Source: Bacteroidales bacterium (GTDB lineage: Bacteria > Bacteroidota > Bacteroidia > Bacteroidales > UBA10428). Taken from it: a stretch of 64,000 nt of DNA. The stretch covers positions 1 to 64,000 of the forward strand of contig JAFGOZ010000371.1 of NCBI GenBank assembly GCA_016926235.1, written 5' to 3'. This document shows positions 56,152 to 64,000 of the stretch, piece after piece; position 1 is the first letter of the stretch, and each line of letters begins with the position of its first letter. A model generated the notes under the pieces. That model was not told where the DNA came from. It did not search any database and saw only the letters and a program-made list of their open reading frames with translations. The position numbers and the translations under genes were made by a program.

Positions 56152-57036
56152 TTGAGAACGAAATTAAAACATACCAACACAAAGGGAAGGATAAAGAAGG
56201 ATAAGTTTGCCTTGATTACCATTATCAGCTTCACCGTCATCACGATTTTACCCCTGGTATTAATTATAGGTAAACTGGTGGTAAAGGGTATCGGGCAGAT
56301 TAATATTGATTTTTTTACCAGGACTACCCCCAATACCCTGGAGGCTATGGTGGCTTTAGCTAATGATGAACGCATACCGGGAGGTATTTTAAACGGTATA
56401 ACTGGTAGTTTGTATATGTTGCTGATTGCCTCTGCAATTGCTATTCCGGTTGGGATACTTACAGGTGTGTTTCTTTCTGAAAACCCAAATAAAAGATACT
56501 CCAATATAGTGCGCGATGTGGCAGATGTTTTACAGGGAGTGCCTTCCATCGTAATGGGCATTATTGCTTACATGTGGATAGTGAAGCATATAACGCATGG
56601 TTTTTCAGCGCTTGCAGGGAGTGTGGCCCTGGCCATCATGATGTTGCCTCTTATAATCCGTTCTACCGAAGAAACTATGAAGATGATACCTGCATCTATT
56701 CGGGAAGCCGGGTTTGCATTGGGGATACCTTATCATAAAATCATTTTCAGGATATTGCTGCCATCAGGAATGAGCGGGTTGCTAACTGGTATTTTGTTGG
56801 CCATATCGCGTATCCTGGGAGAAACAGCGCCTCTGATGATGACCGCGCTGGGAAGCTCCGTGGTTAATTTTAATGCCGGCAAACCAACCAGTTCTGTGCC
56901 GCTTCTGATCTGGGAATTCTATAATGACCCGAACATGATCAGCTTAATATGGGGTTCGTCCCTGTTCCTCATGTTTATTATACTGGGTTTAAATATAACA
57001 GCGAAGCGGATAGCTAAAAAATGGAAAATACAATAA
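56152..57036 (+). CDS. pstA: Phosphate ABC transporter permease PstA
   Basis: Second permease, with six helices. EAA loop [29 protein letters not shown] and the motif [16 protein letters not shown] identify PstA. Length 294. The frame has no ATG before residue 64, and a TAA lies three codons upstream of 56152, so TTG at 56152 is the only reasonable start; it gives [19 protein letters not shown] before the first helix. It ends 1 bp before the pstB ATG. Confidence 0.93.
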   Translation: MRTKLKHTNTKGRIKKDKFALITIISFTVITILPLVLIIGKLVVKGIGQINIDFFTRTTPNTLEAMVALANDERIPGGILNGITGSLYMLLIASAIAIPVGILTGVFLSENPNKRYSNIVRDVADVLQGVPSIVMGIIAYMWIVKHITHGFSALAGSVALAIMMLPLIIRSTEETMKMIPASIREAGFALGIPYHKIIFRILLPSGMSGLLTGILLAISRILGETAPLMMTALGSSVVNFNAGKPTSSVPLLIWEFYNDPNMISLIWGSSLFLMFIILGLNITAKRIAKKWKIQ

Positions 57037-57037
57037 C

Positions 57038-57823
57038 ATGAATGAAGCGATTAAAGATATAAAGGATACTATACTTTCCATTCAGAATTTGTCCATATCG
57101 TATGGCAACAATGGTAATTTTGCAGTAAAAGATGTTTCGGTGGAGATAAAAAAGAATGCCATTACTGCAATTATGGGCCCGTCAGGTTGTGGAAAAAGCA
57201 CTTTGTTGAGGGGGATCAACCGTATGCACGAATTATATTCTAATACGCAGACACTGGGCAAAATATATCTCAATAAAGACGATATCATGGCCATGAACCC
57301 TATAAAGCTCAGGAGAAGGATAGGCATGGTCTTTCAGCGGCCAAACCCATTTCCTACAATGAGCATTTATGATAATGTGATAGCGGGTTATAAACTGAAT
57401 GGGATTAAGCTTAAAAAATCAAAGCGCGACGATATAGTGGAACAATCCCTTCATGATGTTGCCCTTTGGGACGAAGTAAAAGATTCGCTTTTTCAGCGGG
57501 GTACATTTTTGTCGGGGGGCCAGCAACAGCGGCTTTGCATAGCCAGGGCCCTTGCTTATAAACCTGAAATTATCCTGCTGGATGAGCCCACATCGGCACT
57601 GGACCCTATAGCCACTGCAAAAATTGAAGACTTACTGGTCGAATTGAAAAACAATTATACCATAGTGCTTGTGACACATAACATGACACAAGCTGCCCGT
57701 ATTTCGGATTATTCAATTTTTATGTACCTTGGTGAATTAGTTGAGTATGGAAAAACCCAAAAGATGTTTACCAATCCTACAGATAAAAGGACAGAAGAGT
57801 ACCTGACAGGTAAATTTGGTTAA
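57038..57823 (+). CDS. pstB: Phosphate ABC transporter ATPase PstB
   Basis: Cytoplasmic ATPase with Walker [11 protein letters not shown]-loop [20 protein letters not shown] signature [15 protein letters not shown], Walker [13 protein letters not shown] and H-loop VLVTHNM. The [13 protein letters not shown] motif is diagnostic of PstB. Length 261. It starts 1 bp after pstA. A terminator separates it from phoU. Confidence 0.96.
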   Translation: MNEAIKDIKDTILSIQNLSISYGNNGNFAVKDVSVEIKKNAITAIMGPSGCGKSTLLRGINRMHELYSNTQTLGKIYLNKDDIMAMNPIKLRRRIGMVFQRPNPFPTMSIYDNVIAGYKLNGIKLKKSKRDDIVEQSLHDVALWDEVKDSLFQRGTFLSGGQQQRLCIARALAYKPEIILLDEPTSALDPIATAKIEDLLVELKNNYTIVLVTHNMTQAARISDYSIFMYLGELVEYGKTQKMFTNPTDKRTEEYLTGKFG

Positions 57824-57932
57824 AAAGTGCGCCAGGGAGAGCAACGCCAATTGCCGCGTTGTGCCTACCGGAAAAAGGGTTGGTTACGATTTGTAAACTC
57901 CCATTTTCCTGGCTTTGCAAACCTTGTACTTG

Positions 57933-57955
57933 AGTCCTCTTATTGAGGGCTTTTT
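57933..57955 (+). terminator. Intrinsic terminator between pstB and phoU
   Basis: AGTCCTC (57933-57939) pairs with GAGGGCT (57945-57951, one G-T pair) around a 5-nt loop, then TTTTT (57951-57955). It lies 110 bp after the pstB stop and 33 bp before the phoU start, so phoU expression would depend on partial read-through or its own promoter. Confidence 0.7.
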
Positions 57956-57987
57956 GAAGTAACAAATGATTATTAAATATTCAAGAT

Positions 57988-58695
57988 ATGAGCATTAAAA
58001 AAGAACAAGCAATAAAAGATGTAAAAACAGGTTTTGAAAATTTTTCAAACCTGATCCTGCTCCAGCTCAAATTGCTTCAAAACATTGTCAACTCCCGTTC
58101 ACATGAGATTCCCGATAACCTTTACAAGCAGATAAAGAAAAATGAAAGGGAAATAGATAAATTTGAAGTGAAAGTAAGCGAGGATGTTATAAACACCATT
58201 GTTTTATACAACCCGGTAGCCAGTGAACTAAGGCAACTTATGGCATGTTACCGCATGTCCGTAAACCTGGAACGTATCGGCGACCTGGTGCTGAATATCG
58301 TGAAATTCATGCGAAAAATCGAGGACAACAAATTGTACGGCGATTTTGTGGATGCGATTGACAATATTTTATTAAGTACGCTAAGCATGGTTGAAAAATC
58401 GCTGCTTTCATTCGCCAATGAAGATATTGAAACGGCCATCTGGACTATTAAGAACGAAGAGATTGTTGACGATTTACACCATGCTTTTATAAAAAACGTG
58501 ATTAAGAAGACCTATCCCACGGAGAAATCGCAGGCCAAGCTTTCCACGTTTTTGTATATGAAGAGTATTGTTTCAAATATTGAACGTATAGCGGATAATG
58601 CCACAGATATAGCCGAGGCAACTATATATTCATTGGAGGGCAAGGATGTACGGCATAAAAGTATTAAAAGCATTGACAAAGAGATGAAGCCTTAA
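57988..58695 (+). CDS. phoU: Phosphate signalling complex protein PhoU
   Basis: A 235-residue all-helical protein of two PhoU repeats (about 10-95 and 120-210), with the metal-binding helices NTIVLYNPVASELRQLMAC, RIGDLVLNIVKF and SNIERIADNATDIAEA. PhoU links Pst transport to the PhoR kinase and keeps the Pho response off when phosphate is plentiful. It is 18 bp upstream of the PhoB-type regulator. Confidence 0.95.
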   Translation: MSIKKEQAIKDVKTGFENFSNLILLQLKLLQNIVNSRSHEIPDNLYKQIKKNEREIDKFEVKVSEDVINTIVLYNPVASELRQLMACYRMSVNLERIGDLVLNIVKFMRKIEDNKLYGDFVDAIDNILLSTLSMVEKSLLSFANEDIETAIWTIKNEEIVDDLHHAFIKNVIKKTYPTEKSQAKLSTFLYMKSIVSNIERIADNATDIAEATIYSLEGKDVRHKSIKSIDKEMKP

Positions 58696-58713
58696 AAACC
58701 AATATCTAAAAAA

Positions 58714-59400
58714 ATGAAGAATTACAAAATACTTGTGGTGGATGATGAGGAGGATCTGTGCGAAATCCTGAAATTTAACCTTGAAAGCGAAGGGTTCAGG
58801 GTAGATGTGGCGTATTCGGCGGAAGAAGCACTCACCAGGAAGATTGAGAAATTTCATTTATTGATACTGGATATTATGATGGGCAAGATGTCAGGGTTTA
58901 AGCTGGCTGAGAAGATCAGGAAGGAACGGAAACTATCGGTACCCATCATTTTCCTCACGGCCAAGGATACCGAGAATGATACCCTCACAGGTTTTAGCTT
59001 AGGGGCCGATGATTATATTTCCAAACCTTTTTCAATCAGGGAAGTCATTGCCCGCGTGAAGGCGGTTTTAAAAAGGACAACGTCTGCCGTGAAAGAAGAG
59101 AAAAAACTGGTGGTGAAGGATATGAAGATAGACCTGGTAAAAAAGAAAATTGAGATTAAAGGCAAGACTATAAGTTTTACAAAGAAGGAATTTGAAATAC
59201 TGCAACTGTTAATTGAAAACCAGGGCAGGATTTTTACCCGTGAAGAGATACTCGACTACGTTTGGAAAGACGATGTAGTGGTAGTTAACAGGACCGTTGA
59301 TGTAAATATGGCCCGCATCCGAAAAAAGATCGGCCATTATAGTAAAGCGGTGGTAAGCAGGTCGGGTTACGGGTATTGCTTTGACACAACTAACCTTTAA
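58714..59400 (+). CDS. phoB: PhoB-type response regulator
   Basis: Receiver (about 1-120) with acidic pair VDDEEDLCEIL, phosphoacceptor Asp in LLILDIMMGKMSG, Thr in FLTAKD and Lys in DYISKPFS, then a winged-helix DNA-binding domain (about 135-228, with VVVVNRTVDVNMARIRKKI). It should bind the 11-bp-spaced repeats upstream of the porin and pstS. Gene order pst-phoU-phoB-phoR supports the PhoB assignment; direct recognition is not shown. Confidence 0.9.
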   Translation: MKNYKILVVDDEEDLCEILKFNLESEGFRVDVAYSAEEALTRKIEKFHLLILDIMMGKMSGFKLAEKIRKERKLSVPIIFLTAKDTENDTLTGFSLGADDYISKPFSIREVIARVKAVLKRTTSAVKEEKKLVVKDMKIDLVKKKIEIKGKTISFTKKEFEILQLLIENQGRIFTREEILDYVWKDDVVVVNRTVDVNMARIRKKIGHYSKAVVSRSGYGYCFDTTNL

Positions 59401-59413
59401 AAAATGAAGTAAC

Positions 59414-61180
59414 ATGATTAAGAGATCAACATACAGGACGAAGCTGTTTATTTACTTTTTCATCACATTTATCGTTTTTATCGCGGCTATTACCTCGTTT
59501 CAGTACAAGAGGGAAAAGCAGTATAAAGAAAAAGAGCTGGAGAGTATCCTAAATGACTATTCGGAGTTTGTGAATAGTTATATGGTACACAACAATATAG
59601 TTGAAACAAGCAATTACGCCCTGATCGATTCTTTTATAAAAATCCAGCCCCGCAAAGATATACGGATCACCGTAATCGATATGGATGGGGTGGTACAGTA
59701 TGACAGTTATTACGGGAAATATTGGGAAATGGAGAACCACAAATTAAGGCCGGAGGTACAGGAAGCCCTTTATTCGGGTACAGGATCCAGTATCAGGCAT
59801 TCCAAATCAACGCGCATTGACTACTATTACTATGCCAAACTATATAAAAATTACTTTGTCAGGGCTGCCGTGGTATATACCATGAGCATTGAGGAATTTT
59901 TAAAAGCCGAGAGCATATTTATTTACTTCATCATCCTTACTTTTATCATTATGATCCTCCTCCTGGTATATGTTTCGGACAGGATGGGGCGTTCCATATC
60001 TGCATTAAAGGATTTTGCTGTAAAGGCAGGAAAGAACGAGGCCATTGACACCCGGGTGAAATTCCCCGAAAACGAGCTGGGCATTATTGGGGACCAGATC
60101 CTTACAATTTATGACAACCAGAAAAGGTTAAACGCTGAGCTCCGCAACGAGAAGGAAAAACTGATACACCACCTGCAGATTTCCATGGAGGGCATTGCCA
60201 TTTTTTCTAAAACACATGAGAAAATACTTGCCAACAACCACTTTATACAATACCTCAACCTCATCTCGGACATACCCGCTATCAACCCCGTTAACGTGTT
60301 GAAGGTTGAAGAAATGAAGCCCATAGGTGACTTTGTAAATACCTATTTAAGTGATAAAGTGGAGATATTTGAAAAGAACCTGCCTATTAAAAGGCTTTCT
60401 ATCAATAAAAACAAACTCTACTTTGAGGTACAGTGCATTATTTTTCAGGACAAGAGCTATGAAATATCGATAATCGATGTTACCAAAGCTGAAAGACGAC
60501 GCATACTGAAACAACAGATGACATCGAATATAGCTCATGAATTAAGGACCCCGGTCACTTCCATCAAAGGGTACCTGGAGACTATTTTGGCTGCAGATGA
60601 TATTGAGCCTGAGAAACAAAAGTATTTTCTGGAAAAAGCGAATAACCAGATTGACCGTTTATCCGAACTGATAAGGGACATTTCCATAATAACCAAGATT
60701 GAGGAAGCTTCGCCCTTATATACACTGGAAGATATAAACCTGGAAATATTGATCAAGGATGTGATCGAGAACCTCCAGTCGAAAGTGGATGCAGTAGAAG
60801 CCAGGATTGAGATAAATGTTGACCACGATACGATAATCAAAGGCAATAAAGAGCTGGTATACTCCATATTCCAGAACCTCCTTGAAAATGCCCTGAACTA
60901 TGCCGGGGAAAAGGTTACAATACGTATAGACAAATACCTGGAAGATGAAAACAATGTTTTCTTTTCTTTCTCGGATACTGGGGTGGGCATTGATGAGGAA
61001 CACCAGGCGCGGGTATTCGAACGGTTTTATCGTATAGACAAAGGCCGTGCCCGCAAGCATGGGGGCACAGGGTTAGGGCTTGCTATCGTGAAAAATGCAG
61101 TGCAATTCCACCGCGGCGATATTTCCGTAAAAACCCGCAAAGGCGGTGGTGCGGAATTTTTGTTCAGCCTGGCGAAATAA
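59414..61180 (+). CDS. phoR: PhoR-type sensor histidine kinase
   Basis: Membrane helices at about 11-29 and 167-187 enclose a periplasmic domain of about 135 residues, followed by a HAMP-like segment, a PAS-like region (about 240-355), HisKA with His375 in TSNIAHELRTPVTS, and HATPase_c with DTGVGIDEEHQ and GGTGLGLAIVKNA. It would autophosphorylate and control the PhoB-type regulator encoded 14 bp upstream. In E. coli PhoR has little periplasmic sequence, so the large domain here is notable. Confidence 0.9.
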   Translation: MIKRSTYRTKLFIYFFITFIVFIAAITSFQYKREKQYKEKELESILNDYSEFVNSYMVHNNIVETSNYALIDSFIKIQPRKDIRITVIDMDGVVQYDSYYGKYWEMENHKLRPEVQEALYSGTGSSIRHSKSTRIDYYYYAKLYKNYFVRAAVVYTMSIEEFLKAESIFIYFIILTFIIMILLLVYVSDRMGRSISALKDFAVKAGKNEAIDTRVKFPENELGIIGDQILTIYDNQKRLNAELRNEKEKLIHHLQISMEGIAIFSKTHEKILANNHFIQYLNLISDIPAINPVNVLKVEEMKPIGDFVNTYLSDKVEIFEKNLPIKRLSINKNKLYFEVQCIIFQDKSYEISIIDVTKAERRRILKQQMTSNIAHELRTPVTSIKGYLETILAADDIEPEKQKYFLEKANNQIDRLSELIRDISIITKIEEASPLYTLEDINLEILIKDVIENLQSKVDAVEARIEINVDHDTIIKGNKELVYSIFQNLLENALNYAGEKVTIRIDKYLEDENNVFFSFSDTGVGIDEEHQARVFERFYRIDKGRARKHGGTGLGLAIVKNAVQFHRGDISVKTRKGGGAEFLFSLAK

Positions 61181-61335
61181 CATCCTGAAGGCGCAGGGAC
61201 CAGGGTTTTTATATGTCCCGGGAAAAAGGCTAATGAAGTATTATTGTGCATGCAGGGATTTTTGCCTTCAAAGCCGTGATACCTCATATTTCTTCACTCT
61301 TCACTAACTTTTTTGGACCATAGGGCACGAGGCTT

Positions 61336-62184
61336 TCATCTGCTGTTTTGAAACTCCTCAAACATCATATTAAAAAGTACCTTATTATTAAACTCATAGT
61401 CAGTAGAGCCACTCTCTTCTATTGAACAAACAATGTCATCCCGGTAATTGAATAGCTTCCATGCCCCTTCATCGTATTCAAGGGTGGTTAGGTTTTCGAT
61501 CCAGTCACCGGAATTAAGATAGCGTATCTTTCTGCCTGATTTATCCGTGATTATTTTATCCACAGGTTGATGTATATGACCGCACACAACATTATCAAAG
61601 CCTCTTTGAATAGCATAATCGGCAACGGTTTCCTCGTATTTATTAATGTATTTTACTGCCGTTTTAACATTATCTTTTATTCGCTTTGAGAGGGAAACAT
61701 TACCCCTGCCAAAAAACCTGCTAACCCTGTTTATAAATAAATTCAACGAAATAAGCGCATCATAGCCAATGGCGCCGAGTTTTGCAAGCCATTTTGAATG
61801 CTGGATGATAATATCAAACACATCTCCGTGAAAGAAGATCACTTTTTGATCACCGAGTAAAAGTTCCAGTTTATTTTGAATATGAAGGCGCCCCATTTTC
61901 AATCCGTCAAATCTTCGTAAAGTCTCGTCGTGGTTGCCGGTAATGTAATATACCTTCGTCCCTTTAGAGGCAAAATTTAAAACTTGCTTTACAACTTTCA
62001 TATGTGGTTTGGGCCAGTAGCGTTTTTTAAACTGCCACATATCGATGATATCCCCGTTTAACACCAATGTTTCAGGTTTTATGCTGCTCAGGTACCTGGC
62101 TAATTCCTTGGCATGACAACCATGGGTTCCAAGGTGGATATCTGAAAGCACAACCAGTTCAATTTTTCGACGATAATTACTCAT
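61336..62184 (-). CDS. UDP-2,3-diacylglucosamine diphosphatase-like phosphoesterase
   Basis: Calcineurin-like metal-binding motifs are SDIHLGTHG, LNGDIIDMW, TGNHDETL, FFHGDVFD and VCGHIHQPV. The pattern DIHLG plus GDIIDMW with an N-terminal KIELVVLSDIH is typical of LpxH/YbbF-like enzymes that cleave UDP-diacylglucosamine in lipid A synthesis. Length from the ATG at 62184 is 282 residues; the frame is open to 62223, but that start adds only a low-complexity lead. LpxH identity is likely but the paralogue cannot be settled by sequence alone. Confidence 0.75.
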   Translation of the reverse strand: MSNYRRKIELVVLSDIHLGTHGCHAKELARYLSSIKPETLVLNGDIIDMWQFKKRYWPKPHMKVVKQVLNFASKGTKVYYITGNHDETLRRFDGLKMGRLHIQNKLELLLGDQKVIFFHGDVFDIIIQHSKWLAKLGAIGYDALISLNLFINRVSRFFGRGNVSLSKRIKDNVKTAVKYINKYEETVADYAIQRGFDNVVCGHIHQPVDKIITDKSGRKIRYLNSGDWIENLTTLEYDEGAWKLFNYRDDIVCSIEESGSTDYEFNNKVLFNMMFEEFQNSR

Positions 62185-62223
62185 TTTTTCGGTATTAATA
62201 TTAAAATTATTGATAAACAACAA

Positions 62224-64000
<1,777 letters not shown>

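Overview
The window looks like a chromosomal segment from a low-GC member of the Bacteroidota (Bacteroidales/Marinilabiliales-like). Supporting signs are type IX secretion C-terminal sorting domains, several TonB-dependent receptors with N-terminal CarboxypepD_reg domains, a bifunctional HAD-IGPD HisB, a long-form HisG, AT-rich ribosome binding sites and several exact or near matches to the Bacteroidota -7 element TAnnTTTG. The assignment is inferred from protein families; no rRNA is present.

Region 1 (1-13.3 kb): a giant secreted beta-helix protein, then a histidine operon hisG-D-C-B-purU-H-A-(unknown 184 aa)-F-E. It is preceded by an 18-residue His-rich leader peptide and three mutually exclusive RNA arms that read as a complete transcription attenuator. 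The operon lacks hisI and carries two guests, purU and the unknown gene. Region 2 (13.3-25.6 kb): a response regulator-adenylate cyclase, an agmatinase with a poly-Ser microsatellite tail, a decayed patch (a toxin-antitoxin pair with a nonsense-mutated toxin, and a pseudogene with five in-frame TAA/TAG codons), an M13 peptidase, ornithine aminotransferase, a nitroreductase and outer-membrane proteins.

Region 3 (25.8-31.0 kb, minus strand): an exopolysaccharide export operon of a triple-SPOR protein, a Wza-like lipoprotein and a Wzc-like tyrosine autokinase with a Gly-Tyr repeat tail. Region 4 (31.2-45.3 kb): YjbQ, a DUF4301 protein, small CarboxypepD and MORN-type proteins, a TonB receptor/lipoprotein pair, an OmpR-type regulator, a hybrid kinase with a degenerate receiver, and a SpoIIE-type phosphatase.

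Region 5 (45.7-61.2 kb) is a phosphate acquisition island: a T9SS protein, a TonB receptor, a TRAP-like acid phosphatase, a beta-propeller phytase, a porin, pstS-pstC-pstA-pstB-phoU and a PhoB/PhoR-type pair. Upstream of the porin, of pstS and of the MORN gene there are four 7-bp direct repeats at exact 11-bp spacing, the architecture of a Pho box. At the porin and pstS a TAnnATTG hexamer-like -7 element lies 9 bp further downstream. This reads as a Pho regulon operator for this lineage, recognisable from sequence alone. The window ends with a UDP-diacylglucosamine-diphosphatase-like phosphoesterase and a truncated katG.
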